Source: Galdieria sulphuraria (taxonomy: Eukaryota > Rhodophyta > Bangiophyceae > Galdieriales > Galdieriaceae). Taken from it: 64,000 nt of DNA. Of this stretch, positions 51,137-64,000 are shown piece after piece. The DNA lies in assembly GCF_000341285.1 (NCBI RefSeq), contig NW_005178423.1:1-64000 (forward strand), in the 5' to 3' direction. The notes under the pieces are model-generated. The model saw only the letters and a program-made list of their open reading frames with translations. It searched no databases and had not been told where the DNA came from. The first letter of the stretch is position 1; every line of letters begins with the position of its first letter. The translations under genes were made by a program, and so were the position numbers.

Positions 51137-52827
51137 ATGGCAAATGCTGGTCAGGTATCGTCGTCCCCTTCCAGACTGTCTCGAAATGTAAGCATAAGAG
51201 TCAACGAAGAAGACCTTATTTCGATACAGGCATCATCTTTATTCCATGGACTCCCCGCAAGGTAAGACGCTTCTAGTGTTTTCCTCCAGATTATTTTATG
51301 TGATGATAGTGTGATCAATTTGGAAAAGCCTCGTAGAACAGGTATCATTTGTACAATAGGACCAAAGTCTCTTCCCAGAATTGGAGAGCTTTTAGACGCA
51401 GGCATGAACGTTATGCGTTTGAATTTTTCGCATGGAACTCACGAGTATCACGAGAGTTGTATTCGTAAACTTCGCGAAGAACTGAAGAAGCGTCCTGGGA
51501 TGCTATGCGCCATAGCTTTGGATACAAAAGGTCCTGAAATTAGAACAGGATTATTCGTAAATTCAACGGACGTCCGTATCGAGAAGGGATCGCAGGTTAC
51601 TATTACTACAGACGAACAGTTTCGTGAGAAAGGAACAGCGTCGAAGTTTTTTATTGACTACAAATCTCTTTGTACCACAGTGAAGCCTGGAATGTATATT
51701 TTCATATCAGACGGAGTATTAAGATTGAAAGTAAAGGAATGTAGAGAGACCGAGGTAATCTGCGAAGCTATTAATAGTGCAGTGATTGGAGATCAAAAAG
51801 GAGTTAATCTTCCTGGGGCAAAGGTTGATCTTCCTGCAGTTTCAAAAAAAGATATCGACGATCTTCGTTTTGGTGTCCAGCAAGGTGTAGATGTTGTGTT
51901 TGCATCGTTTATCCGAGAAGCTTCACAAGTTTTGGAAATCCGCAAGTTACTTTCAGAAGCAGGTCCTGAGGGGAAAGATATAAAAATATTTAGCAAAATC
52001 GAGAATCAACAAGGTGTGTAAAGTTTTTTGGAGATGAATAAATTTACAGTATCTTGCAAACAGGGCTTGATAATTTTGACGAGATTTTGAAAGTAACAGA
52101 CGGTGTTATGGTAGCTAGAGGAGATTTGGGTATCGAAATTGCTCCTGCTAAAGTATTTGTTGCCCAGAAGAAGTTGATTCGCTTATGCAATATTCACGCA
52201 AAGCCAGTTATTTGTGCTACGCAAATGTTGGAAAGTATGGTGAACAACCCTAGACCTTCGCGAGCTGAAGTGTCAGATGTTGGAAATGCGGTGGTAGATG
52301 GTGCAGATTGTGTAATGTTAAGTGATGAAACAGCAAAGGGTGACTATCCAATAGAATCAGTGCAGCATATGGATCTTATTTGTGTGGAAGCCGAAGGATT
52401 CCTTGGTTATGAAAAAATATGGGCGGAGATGAGAGCTTCGACTCCACGTCCGATGGAGAATATTGAATCTGTATCTTGTGCTGCAGTGATGTTGTCTTTT
52501 GATGAAGAAGTCAAGTTAATTGTGCTTGTTTCAGAGAATGGGAAATTAGCTAGAAATGTGAGCAAGTATCATCCGAATGTTCCTGTCATTGCTATAACCA
52601 GGAATCCTCGAGTAGCACGTCAGCAACTTTTGAGTCGCGGTATTCTGTCATTGCTAGTGGACTCTTCAGAGTTTTCCTCTGTCAACAATTTGTTAAATAT
52701 TGCCTGCCATGCTGCTGTTGAGGTTAACTTTTGCAAACCAGGAGACAAAGGTGTGGCAATCTATGACACAGAGCTGCGAAAAGACAATGAAGAAGCCTCC
52801 GTGATGCATGTGTTTAATGTTGAGTGA
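51137..52827 (+). CDS. PK: Pyruvate kinase
   Basis: Three exons: 51137-51261, 51310-52013, 52064-52827; introns 48 and 50 nt; 530 residues. After a ~50-residue polar N-terminus the A domain starts RRTGIICTIGPKSLP, with MRLNFSHGTHEYH (K+/substrate site), ALDTKGPEIRTG, the B-domain cap, the active-site Lys signature KIFSKIENQQG split by intron 2, MVARGDLGIEI, CATQMLESM and SDETAKGDYP (allosteric/active residues), then the C domain (VLVSENGKLARNVSKYHPNV). It converts PEP and ADP to pyruvate and ATP. No plastid transit peptide is obvious, so a cytosolic isozyme is favoured. Confidence 0.97.
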
Positions 52828-53035
52828 CCATAATGTTTATGGTAAGCTCTCTGTGATTCCATTGCGCCTGCAGACATCTTTCTATATATTGCGTCGTTGT
52901 AAACTTGTTTATCTTTTTGTGTAAAATTTGTTTTCTTTCGATATTAATCAAAAGAAAAAATGCTGAGCCATTTGGCGCCTTTGAAGTTGTCATTATAAAA
53001 AATGGCCAATCATGTCGTTTTCGTAAAATATTGCA

Positions 53036-55511
53036 ATGCAGGCAGTCGAGTATAGAAACTATATCATCAAATCCACTAAAGACCTCTTGCCGGGTTTTTT
53101 ACAGGCAATGAAAAAAGATAAGACTCCATTAAATCATATGCATATAAATATGGCGGCTCTGCTATCATTAGTAGCTCTTTGGACCCAAGATTCATCTCTA
53201 TATCAACAGAGTTATCTTATCTTCAAATCCTTCCTGCAGCAGTTTGGAATGGAAACTTTAAATTTAGAGATATATAGAGAGCCACATAAAGTGCGTAATC
53301 ACAGCTGTCCATTCACAGGATATCCATTCATTATCTGTTTTCGTAACTTGCAAAGTGTTGAAAACCTTTGGAGTCAAATGACAAAGGAATGGGATCCAAA
53401 AGTATTACGAAAAATTATTTCTGATGTTGCCTTCATATTCTGTCGACCGATGCAGAGAGGTGATCATAACCAAGCAATGGCACGGGCTTTAGGAACTGCT
53501 CTAGCACTTTCGGCTCTCGACTTTATGAAAAAAGAGCAAGAACCCATTTGGAGTCATTATGTTGAGGAAATATGGGAAGAATGGAGAACATATGAAGACA
53601 CCTGCGAAAATGCACCCTCTTACAATGCGATCTATCTTTGGTGTTTGCTCATGATGCTTGATTTGTATCCCCAAAAACTAAAATATTTTACACAGAGCAA
53701 ACGAGCATATGCCCTCTTCCAAAGATATAGAGACCATGTAGGTGACAAGAAGAATGATTGATATCATCGACTGACCGAAATAGTATTAGATATCGCAGTC
53801 ATTTTGCACTATTCCAAAATATGGAGATGATGGCGGTCCGGGTGACTTGTTCTTTCGATCCGCAGATGCATGGCCTGCAATCTTCGAGAAAGTTGCTTCC
53901 ATATTTGATGACGAAACATTCCAATGGGCAGCCCTCCAAATGTTTAGAGGAGAGAAGGATGGAAAGCATCATGCGACAAGACAACCACAAATGTTATTTA
54001 TGCTTGCCATGGCTAGCAACTGGAAACCCAAAATTTCAAAAGCCCTACCACCATCAACTGGGAGTGCGATTCTATACCGAGGAAGAGACATACCTTCTAT
54101 GCCACAAGACATTCCAACTGCAGACAAAATTGTATTGACACAAAACAGATTTTCACAAGCACCATTTGCAATGTTCGAAATATTTTCAAGAGGTCATCAC
54201 TCACACTTTCATCCGGGAAGCCTGATTTGGTATGATAATGGACAATATGCAATGTTTGCTAGCTTGGGATACCACAATAGTTACCAACATCAAGCGAATT
54301 CTCTTTTCATCGATACATATGAGCCCCAACGTTACTGGCAAGATGCTGCTAGCATTTATAGCTCTTGGCAACTGTGTCAGATTCCTTCAGTACTCTTAAA
54401 ACCAGTTATTAATGGAGACTCTAAATTGAGAATAATAGAAGCAATAACTTATCGCTTTGAAAATCCGACCAATTCACCCATGCATTTGCAAATAGCAAAT
54501 GTTGGATTAGAAGGAGGGTCAGAATTCTTCATCTTGGAGCATTTCGACGATCCACAATATCATATGAGAAACGCACAAGTGATACAAATGCGTCACAGTG
54601 ACAATGCTGATGCACCATCTCAAAATTTTTTGGATATCTTGGTATTTCCAGGAGTTTCCTTCAACAGTACTGACAAGAACTCATCTTTAGCACCTCAAAA
54701 TATAGTCGTCGATACACAAAGATTTCCATACTTCAAATTTTGGTGGCGAATAGAGTCTCATGAAATTTCCAATTGTTTAAAACCATCAAATTTCATAATC
54801 CGTACCTCTGATGCCCTGTATGATATAACACCGCTAAACCCCAAATTTGTTTTACATTTTGATAAGCGAGCAGCGATGGTGCTTCAAAACGCCGACGGAG
54901 ATCAATTTACTCGCTTCCGGTTTGCGCATTATGGTGAGGATTTGAATTATGGTAGATTTGTTATTCTTTTGAAAGAAGGCATCTTGTTAGCTATTGACAG
55001 CATTACCAAACCTCCTGGTAAAGAACTTAAAAAAATAGCTTCCATCAGTTGGCACGTACTCGCTACCGATGTGGTACAAGATCTAGCAGTACTTCAAGGT
55101 GAAACCTCTGAAGACTATCACAAGAGTATGTGGGCTGAGTTCCGTGGTTTTCCACACGTCAACAACCTGAATACGAGAACTATCGACCCTAATTCATCTT
55201 TACTGTTCGTAACTCCGAGGCAAGAAGACCAATCAGTTGCACTTGTTGAACCATCTTTTTGGGGAGTGAGACCCAAAAGTATTGTACTGGGACGACAACT
55301 GGAAGCCAATGACAATTGTTTGAATTTTGTCAGTTTGTTTTACCCAAAGAACCTTTCACTCGATAGCAAGAAAATTGTTAGCCAAATTGTATGGAAAGAA
55401 GTTGCTTTGTCGACAATTCGCGTAGAGTTGCAAACTTCAGTACAGTCGTTATGTATTTGTGTTGTTCTCAACTTTTCTACAGCTCCAGAGTGGACTGTTT
55501 CAAGGACATGA
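53036..55511 (+). CDS. Large heparinase II/III-like or lyase-like protein, unassigned
   Basis: Two exons, 53036-53737 and 53799-55511, with a 61-nt intron that restores the frame through HSFCTIPKYGDDGGPGDLFF; 804 residues. The first ~300 residues are helical (for example KVLRKIISDVAFIFCRPMQR; SYNAIYLWCLLMMLDLYPQ), consistent with an alpha/alpha toroid. The central part has a His-rich motif GHHSHFHPGSLIWYDNGQYA, then LGYHNSYQHQANSLFID, reminiscent of the 'H-x-H...G-S-x-x-x-Y-x-x-G...G-Y' beta-sandwich active site of polysaccharide lyases. The C-terminal half is beta-rich. No signal peptide is visible at the chosen start. Polysaccharide lyase function is an inference from fold-like features only. 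It could also be a glycosidase-like protein. Confidence 0.6.
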
Positions 55512-55707
55512 AGAAGCCTGTGAAAAATTCTAATTTTCAGATTTTAACACGACTGTTGCGTTGGGTTGTTGCAGAATAGTTTAAGGGCGCAAGAAAACCG
55601 AAGACTGAATCCGTTTTTGCGTACGCGGCTTGTGTTCTTTATAACATATAAAGTCTGCCATGCAGTTAATCATTCATTCCGCTTCCAGTTGGTCATCAGT
55701 AGCAAGC

Positions 55708-58213
55708 TCACTCTTTTAAATAGTGTTCATCATTTAACAAGGTTTTGAATTCTTCGATGACTGACATGGCTTCCTCTGAGTTTATATCACTCTGTGTTTG
55801 TCGTTCTTTTGTGTCTTTTACCGTCTTTGCACGCAAACTATCCACCGCAATTTCATGAAGTCGTAACAAGACTTTTTGTAATTGGTTGTTAAGAGATGAC
55901 TGTAGTCTCGCTTCAACAATTTTTACAAGTTTTGGAATACTCTTTCCTGGAAAGATTATAAAAACATCGAAATGCTTCACCAACATAATCCTCAAGGCTT
56001 TAGAGAGGATATCTGGTGCTTCCATTGCATTTTCCAAAGCAGTCTTCATTTCCTGAAATTCTTCGTGTCGAAGATGTTCTGTTTCCTGCGAGGACAAGCT
56101 CGGCACCACTGGAACCTCTGAATTCTTAAATCTATCATAGAATTCCAGTAACCAAGCTGCCAAGCGAAATGACTCCAACTTGTTCTGTTTGTTCTCATTT
56201 CGAAAAATTGCTTCCAACTTTTTTACAGATTCTTGCATATATGGAGGAAGTTTCTCAAGCATTTTTCTCCATTCCTTTGACGAAATAGTTTGTCCTTCAA
56301 TTCTAAAGCCTAAAGTAAAACCTAGATAGGTCACAGTTGCTTCCAAAACTTCGGTACCCAAGGTGCGACAAATGTAGCTATCAACCTGTTCAAGAACGTC
56401 TCTTTCTTCTTCTTCGACAATTTGATCCGAGAATTTCTTCAGATTCCGAGAATAGAAATAAAGTCGCCGCAAAAGCTTCACCAATTCTGAGCGAAGCTTT
56501 TCATCCTTTGTCTTAGTTTCAAGTATGAGATGTTCTCTAGCCTCTCGAATGACATCTCTTCGTATCTCCTCCCAGGCTTTAGAAAATATGTCTTCCACCA
56601 AAATTCGCAATAAGTCTTCCTCACTTGTATTTCCCAAAGCATCGAACTCAAAAATTGGTTCCACCTCTGAGTATTGTCGCAGCGAGTGCAAACAGTGCTC
56701 CAGTGAAAAACTCAGTTTGGAAATCACTGTCTCATTGGTTGACCTATCTTCTACAGTTTCCTTCTTTGTTTTCCCCTTTCTCTTCTTCTTGCTCTGCTGT
56801 AACTGTGTTTCGGCATTCAACTTGTACAACTCATCGGAAGCCAGCATATTTTCCTCACTCAATGAACTTGAGGCTTCTTTCATACTCCAATCATAAAAGA
56901 GCTTATAAAACTTTCGTATCAGCTGAATACTAAATATCCATCTCCAACGTATCACGAGTCCCACACCACTTTCATTGTTGTCTTCACCTATAGGCATTCT
57001 CATTCAAATAAGAAATGAAAAACAATTGTGTAACCAACCTTTTGTTCTTAATAGATTAAGTTGCTCTGAAGGTTCAAAAAGGCAACAAGCTTTCAGCTCC
57101 GACGTTAAGGAGAACAGAATCTGGCGATCTTCTGTTTTCCAATGTATCGGTAATATAAGATTCCAGTCCAACCAATGGCCATTTCTTATAGCATCTAAAG
57201 AAGATGACTCTAAAAAAGACAGCATTTCTGGATGAACAGCACAACTTGAAATCAGAAAACCATCACCAAAATGCTCTTGGCAATATTTCTGGGGTTCCTG
57301 AATGTAAAATAATTTGAGAAAACGATAATCGACATATCGATTACGTGAATAATTCTCTTCGATGATCTGAAATCGTTTCCTATCAAAGAAATTAGGGACA
57401 AATAAGGTATTTTCACCATTTCCCTGCAAAAATCCTTCCAACTTCTTTTGTACACACCAAACCTCCGCATTCTCTCTTATCCATTCCACACTTGAATGTA
57501 TTCTCTTTGCCAAATGATGTAATGAAACAGGTAAACAAGCAGCTTTCAAAGTTCCAAATACTGTTGCTTCCAACTGTCGAACATATCCAGTATTGTAAAT
57601 AATGTTTTTCTCAATTTTGCCATGAATAATAGTATCCAAATACTTGTGTACTATTTCGCTCATCATATCCATCCTCAAATCAAACCTTGAAGATAAATCT
57701 GCAATAGTTGTAAAATTCATGGTTTGAAGAAGCTCTTCTACTTCTTGGGCAACACTAACAAAGTATGTCTGACTGTAAAGAACTCCTTGTTCAAGTCGAA
57801 GTGTGTTATCCCTCTTTAAAATTCTCTCAGTCTGACAAAAAAAGGCCATAAGCTTCAACAAAGAAACAGGATAAGGTTCTTACAGCGCTTTCAATATAAG
57901 GTAGATCAACACCCAATAAAGAAATAAGGTCCATGAGATTCAGTCTTCCCCCGTGAAACTTAAGTTCTTCGAGCACCTCTTCTTGCAATCTTTCAAAAGT
58001 CACGTACTCTCTTCCATCTTGTGTATACAACACTTGCACTAGTCCTCTTTCAACCAATTTAGAAACCTAACCGCAATATTTGACAAAGCAAAATAGTCAA
58101 ACAAAACGAATACTTACAAGCTCTATGCAGTTGCGTTCAGAAAGTGACTTGTTTACTTTGCCCAGTTGCACTTGTTGCAACTGCCTTCTTAAGGCTTCGA
58201 TAGTACTGCTCAT
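55708..58213 (-). CDS. UFL1: E3 UFM1-protein ligase 1
   Basis: Four exons: 58118-58213, 57884-58066, 57039-57831, 55708-56987; introns 51, 52 and 51 nt; 783 residues, close to animal and plant UFL1. N-terminal partner winged-helix region: IEALRRQLQQVQLGK, ERGLVQVLYTQDGREYVTFE, ELKFHGGRLNLMDLISLLGV, LRLEQGVLYSQTYF. The middle has repeated winged helices (ADLSSRFDLRMDMMSEIVHK; LFVPNFFDRK). A Lys-rich acidic linker (QLQQSKKKRKGKTKKETVED) precedes the C-terminal helical domain, ending DEHYLKE. UFL1 transfers UFM1 to ribosomal and ER targets. It starts 28 bp downstream of the UTP20 stop on the same strand. Confidence 0.92.
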
Positions 58214-58241
58214 TCAATTAATGACAAAACCGAATATAAAT

Positions 58242-61200
58242 TTATTTTTTCAATTTTCTTGCTTTTCTTCTTTGTATGTATTCTTCTCGCATATTATTTA
58301 ACAATGTGTGATAACTGGAAGACATTCTGGAAGACAACAAACATTCAATATCCTGTAATACAAGTTGAATTGTTTCCGTTTCATCCAGGCTCGTTTTCAA
58401 AGATTTCTTTTTCCTCTTCCGATTCAGTTGTTGCCTTTGTGGTTCACCGAAATCTCTCCAACAACGAAGCATTAACCTGATAAGAGGTCTTGCATAGGAT
58501 TCTTCCGTGCTCACATTGGTGGACCATATTGAATGAGCCACTTTCAATCTGTCCCTTACAAGTTCTAAAGCAATTTGACGTCGAAAAGTTCCGAATGTAT
58601 CACTAGGTAGGTTAGGACCTGAAGCAATTTTGGACAATTTCATCAAACAATCGAGACTTATATGTTCCACGGTGGACTTTCGAATATCATTCGAACGAAA
58701 CTTCTCCATCCAATTGAGCAGTCGGTTAATATTTTCTGATAAAAGTTTTGCAGTATCGTCTGCCAAAGGATCTACACTCAGATGGTCAATACAACAATTC
58801 AATAAAGTTGCCAAGAAAGTATCTTCAGCATTTAGTAGCAATAAATGCTCAGCTTTTCGTTCCAGTACTCCATTCAGTGTCTCAAGCGACAATGACAAAC
58901 TTGCAATAAGACTATCCAATTTTCTACGAACTGACAAAGTATTCGTTGCAAACAATTCATATTGCCACATGCACTTATAAATATCTAAAAAAGACTCTCG
59001 TACTATCCAATCTGGTCGATGCTTCAAAATTCGTTCCAAACAAGACAACAATGCTCCAAATGCAAAATGGACGTCAGTAGCTTCCAAACTTGAGAATTGG
59101 AGACTCATCGATTGCAAACACTTTCCACTTATTTTCAACAGTAGGGCCAACTCTGACTTTCTCAAATTGGAAATATCACAAAGACATTCGACAACGACAA
59201 TGGCAAACAACTGCAACTCCTTCTTTTCATTGGATGACCATTCTTCTATCATTTCCAATACATAGACTCTTCTTTGTTCATCCATACAAGAAAATAGGGT
59301 GATTAGCAAATTGGAAAAAGTTTGTCTAACCTGCAAATCTTCCTCATTGGCCTTTTGAGCACTTGTCGCAACAAAGAGGGAGATTTCCTTTTCTTTCCAA
59401 ATAGGAGAAGTGGAAGATTCTAGTAACCACTTGGATAGAATATTTGCCGATGCTTGTCTTCCAAAGGAGTAAGGATACTGTAAATTGCTGACAAAATATT
59501 GAACATATTCATGGAAAACACTTTCAGGAATTGGATAATGTAAAATGAAATCGATCCATATAGACACGATAGCTTCACGAACTGCCTTTTCAGAACTCTG
59601 TATTGCCATTTGTGAAAGTGTGTTCATCAGTGAAAACATTTCAGGAGCACGAAAGCCCAAACGATGTTTCACAAAGACACGTATCAAATGCAACAGTGAA
59701 GGCATCCAATCTACTGAAACACTAGAAAATATCTGTTGCATAATTCTTATTAGAGGAATGATATACTCTTCTTGCCAAGATTTGTTCTTGTGACCATTTG
59801 CAGGTAACTTAGTAATGATAGTTGACAAAGTTCGAATAGCAGCATGTACCAAAGCACCATTGCTTGAGGAACCTGTTCCATCCAACCGACTGACATTTGA
59901 TAAAAGACTGGAAGCATATTGAAAGATATCATTCCAGTGTTTTGGTGTACGAGGAAGAGCAGTTACTTTCCATAACAACTGAATGACTCTCAAACTGTAG
60001 CTACAAAGAAATTCGTTTTTGGTACGAAACAACTGATTGACCATTGGAAAGAATGTCTTCAATACATCCTCATATTGAGTTGGGTTCACTTGGCTATTCA
60101 AACGCTTCAGTAGACGATAAAGTAATTGTAACGCAAATTCCAATAGGAGAATAGACGACTCTTCCAAAGATAATTTTTCTTCTTTTTGTCCATCTTTTCC
60201 CGTCAACGGCTGCTTTTCCTTCATGAGAGCATATACAAACCAAAGAGCTTGATTCAAATCAGGACAAGATAATAAACTTTTTACCAAATGCGGAAAGAAA
60301 TTGCGCACAAGTTGTTTCTTCCTGGAAGGATTTTTTACTCCATTCAATCGACAACAACTCGTCAAAAAGTACTTCCATAAATCCCACGATTCCTTTCCTT
60401 GTGCAATCTTCGCCAATAGAGTTAAAGCATCATGAATATAAAATGAGGAGACTTCTTTACACTCTTGATAGGGAATTCTATTTTCTTGATCATCCACGAG
60501 ACTAGAAATTTCCTCTTGAAAGATATTCATCCATTCTCTAACCAAATCAGCATCTTGGATGATCATATTATTCTCAGCTAGACATTTGACATAATAAAAA
60601 ATAGAGTAACGCAATACATAAACACGGAATCCATCCTGACAAGTGGCCTTCGTTGCATCTATTCGAGCAACAATCTTAAGCTTTGAAAAAAGAGAACGAC
60701 AAAATAACTTTCTTACCATAAATACGACGCATATAAGAAACTCCCCAATGCTTCAACATTGTACAAAAACAATTTCTTGCCAACTCTCTTTGTCTCTGAG
60801 ACTTGGAACGTATCTGACTGGTCAAATAGCGTATAATCTCATTGACATATTTTTCTCGTTGAGAATCATCTAAACTATGCAAAGCACGAATGAGAAGATC
60901 GGCAAACTGTGGAGTGATACGGCTATATTTCTTCTCTTCAATAGAGATTGAGGAGTAGCTAAGTTCTTTCAAGACTCGAGCAATCAGAGGAATCAACCTC
61001 TCTTCCATATAATTTTGATAAGGATCATAAACAACTCCTGATTGCTGTGACTCATGAATATCTCCATCGTCGTTCGTATCCCTTCCCAAGTATAATTCTT
61101 TTCTGTTCTTATTCTCCAATTCTATCCATTTTGGTAACGAAGAAATGAAAATCTCGCCAAGTTTTATCCATAGATTCCACTCCTTCTTAGAAGTTGGATG

Positions 61201-64000
61201 CATACAATTCTTCATATGAATCCATTTCTTTAGTATTCTTTCCAAAAAATGTTTGTAATCTTGCCACGCCATCTTTTGGACACTCGTATCGACCAATATA
61301 CTCATTACTTGATACCAACGCTCCATTGTTCCATTTCTAGTTGCATTGATGGATTCCAAACATCTTTGAAATGTCCATGAAATAGCAAATTTCATGAGTA
61401 TATTAGCAAAAGGTTGACAAACGTCCACTTTGCGACTGATTTCTAAACACGCACGACAACGACGATGTAATTGTAAATGGACCATATTGGCAAACCAACT
61501 TTCTTCTATATTGCTTAAACTAGAGGATATCATCGGAAAGAAGCATTCTAAACAAGGTATCTGAATAGTTCGACGGCTTGAATCACTACAAATAGAGTAC
61601 CAAGTGTATACCCAAGTACCAATAGTCATAAACAATACCCGTTGTATGCCAAAAGAGGAATGTGAAAACAACAACACGTTACATGACTCTACTAGTTGTT
61701 GCAACACAATGTCATATTGCATCGAAGAATCGCTTACATTCTTTGCAAGTTGTGAAATGAGAAATCTTCCTACTGCTTTCAAACCTCTTCCAGCCAAAAT
61801 GCATAAACTAAGGTCCTCTAAAACTATGTTTCTGAAGCATGCGTAACTAAGCAATAGCAAAGGTATGTAACTAGGAGGACAATCTCTTTCATTAGAAACA
61901 AACAATCCTTCAACACTATGTTCTGTTGTTAGATCGAGCAATGACTCTAAATTGGATACAACGACTTCCAAAGCATTGACTCTTCGTTCTATCTCTATAC
62001 AATCTTTGCCATTTTCATTTACGATACACAACATATCAGGCAAATGTTCCGAAACAACATTTAGCCAACTTTCTGATAATTTCTCGGCAAGACACTTGCA
62101 CAATTCAAGTAACATCTGATCCACCTTCTCAATAACACAGTGATCTTCTAGAATGACGGTATTCAATTCGAAAAGAATATATGCCAGTTTTGAACAAATT
62201 AAATGTGAAAGCCACTTCTGACCATCCATTCTTTGAATGTATAAAGCCATCAAGTCTTTGCTTTTTTCTGCCACATGAGATGCATGTTTCCAATAATGAA
62301 TATTTCCAAGAGTGGAAACTATGTGCTTTAACAATTTTTCAAAAGGACTTTGGAGTTGTTTATCTATTCCTGTAGTGACGCTTTGATGATAATCAAATTG
62401 AAGCATCATTTCCAACAGAGCATCCAGCGACTGAAGCTTCCTCGAATGACTTTTACCAGGACGCTTAATTGTATCCCAAATACGAAAAATGTTGTTTGTC
62501 AAGGATAGCCATATCTCTTCTCGCTTGGATTTTCCTTCCAAACAACTCAAACAAATGTTGTTGTCTTGAGCGACACTAAATAAATGCTTCCAAATAGACA
62601 CACAGTAGAATAATGTATCTTCATTTTGACGGTAATAACGAATAAATTTGAGCATCAATTCAATACAACATTCACAGAGATGTTGATTTTCCATAATTCT
62701 AAAGGTAAGAGGTTCACAAGAGGTAATCTTATCCAGAGCTATTAACATTGCTGGTGTTTGACCGTCATTTGGTCGATATGCTTCCAACGTAGAACGCATG
62801 TTTCTTAACCAGTCAAAGATATTGGAAATCATGAACTCTGAAAGAGGCAAGGAAGAGTCTATGATAGAAGATAAGAGATAGAGACTGACTGACCGAAGTT
62901 GATGTCTAATTCCTTTGTTACTCTCCATAAAGACATTTCCATCTTGAGTACGGTATAAACAACCAATGCACCACCTTTGCAAAGTTTCTCGCATGTTCAG
63001 CGCAAATAAAGAAAGAGGAATGGCTTTCTGTATTTTCTCCAAACAAATACTGAAACGAAGTTTATCATTCCAAGGAATATCATCTATGCGCTCGAGTACC
63101 TCCTCTACTTGGTCAAGACCCATACAATCTAATAAAGGTTGCCATAACAAACGCCAAAGAAGGTTCACATCGTCAGGTTCTCTAAACCCTGAAAGTAAGG
63201 TCAAAACATTGGTTTCAAGTTTAGCTTTTTCAGTAATATCATTCAACTTTCCAAGTAATATCTGAAGAACCAACTTTTTGATTTCCACTAAATGTGAGGT
63301 TTGAATGGATAACGAACTTTCCGATGTTCCCAGCATCTGAATGCTCACATTCTGAAATAATGCCGCAAAGAAATGAGTATAAACGTCCTTAAAATGCTTT
63401 GAACTTTGCAAACGAATTAACCAAGTTTCATATGATGACAAAAAAGGCTGCATACAACGAACTTGACATGATAATGCCAATTGTTGAGTATTACCTTTAC
63501 CACTTACAATTACTGATAAGAGTCGGTCTTCAATGGCTTGATAATTGTCTTTTACCCATTCTGCAAATGTTGTCAAACGATGTTGTTCCTTATGACAACA
63601 CAAGAAAAGCGATAAATAGCGTTCCATCAACTTGAAACTCCATTCTGCGAAAGCGTTCTTAGCAGCATTTCTGCCAACCACAATCATAAAAAAACTCTTC
63701 AAAAGATGCAATGCGATGATTTCGCTATCAGGAAGCGTTGCTTCTATTGCTTTCAACAATTGAATATGCCAAGAATTAAAATTCATTCTTTCATCTAACC
63801 AATCTTTTTCCTTGCATTCACTTTCTATTATATCTGAAAACTCCATTACTTTAGAATCGTTCGAATTTTGGCCATTCTCAAGGAGACTTTTTAAGGCTTC
63901 ATAATAGAATATGAAAGACTTGAAATGCTTCTGGTTCAATTGAATCCATTGAAAAATGGCGTTTTGTATTTGCGAATGTTCGGTACACATGACTGAAGAT
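58242..64000 (-). CDS. UTP20: U3 snoRNP / small-subunit processome protein UTP20 (5' end beyond window)
   Basis: Two exons seen: 60717 to beyond 64000, and 58242-60658, with a 58-nt intron. About 1910 residues are visible; the frame is open at the right edge although an ATG occurs at 63990, and UTP20 is usually longer, so the N-terminus is probably outside. The visible part is a continuous helical HEAT array. Diagnostic text includes DGFRVYVLRYSIFYYVKCL (the 'G-x-x-x-x-V-L-x-Y-T' element), QIFSSVSVDWMPSLLHLIRV, VSIWIDFILHYPIPE, VSNLQYPYSFGRQASANIL, and a basic C-terminal tail (RRKARKLKK). UTP20 is needed for 18S rRNA maturation in the nucleolus. Assigned from gene architecture plus these segments. 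Confidence 0.8.

Noticed and set aside
1-64000. tRNA, rRNA, CRISPR, transposon, virus-derived element or telomere-type repeat
   Set aside because: I looked for T-loop-like motifs, long direct repeats, reverse-transcriptase or transposase text and repeat arrays by eye and found none convincing; a covariance-model and repeat search would be the decisive test.

Overview
The window is nuclear DNA of a eukaryote with a very compact genome. The best fit is a cyanidiophyte red alga of the Galdieria type. This rests on four things: AT-rich sequence, many spliceosomal introns of only about 37-78 nt with GT..AG ends, intergenic gaps that are often only 20-200 bp, and a protein set that mixes general eukaryotic genes with algal or plant traits. 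The plant traits are a CCR4 deadenylase with a plant-style N-terminal zinc finger, a DnaJ-type zinc-finger membrane protein and putative plastid-targeted proteins. The species is an inference. I saw no rRNA, tRNA, CRISPR array, transposon or virus-derived element. Coordinates of spliced genes were worked out by hand from splice signals, reading frame and expected family motifs; single-exon genes start at the first credible ATG.

Layout. 0-9.4 kb: end of an amino-acid permease, a small zinc-binding protein, a HEAT-repeat protein, a DnaJ-type zinc-finger membrane protein, a divergent GDT1-like membrane protein, an NmrA-like oxidoreductase, two small unknown genes and a dienelactone hydrolase. 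10-21 kb: a coiled-coil protein, an unknown three-exon gene, CCR4, an unknown exon, a bacterial-like polysaccharide deacetylase, a conspicuous RNA-type hairpin, and a MAN1/Src1-like nuclear membrane protein. 22-32 kb: condensin subunit G with many introns, a membrane RING-H2 ubiquitin ligase, small unresolved genes, and an SNF5-domain protein carrying a helix-turn-helix. 33-42 kb: a small basic protein, an M20 peptidase, exocyst Sec5, a 6-pyruvoyl-tetrahydropterin synthase, a ZIP metal transporter, an HVA22/REEP protein and a probable RNA polymerase III RPC7 subunit. 42-64 kb: AP-3 beta, MTHFR, a small putative plastid membrane protein, ribosomal protein S13, an endonuclease III-like glycosylase, pyruvate kinase, a large lyase-like protein, UFL1, and most of UTP20 running off the right edge.

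No pathway cluster is evident; these are mostly unrelated housekeeping genes packed tightly. The most unusual items are the GDT1 homologue that has lost both signature motifs, the SNF5 plus helix-turn-helix protein, the PTPS with a Cys-x-x-Glu active site, the horizontally acquired-looking deacetylase, the large unassigned lyase-like protein, the 28-bp UTP20/UFL1 same-strand spacing, and the 19-bp hairpin at 19252-19298.
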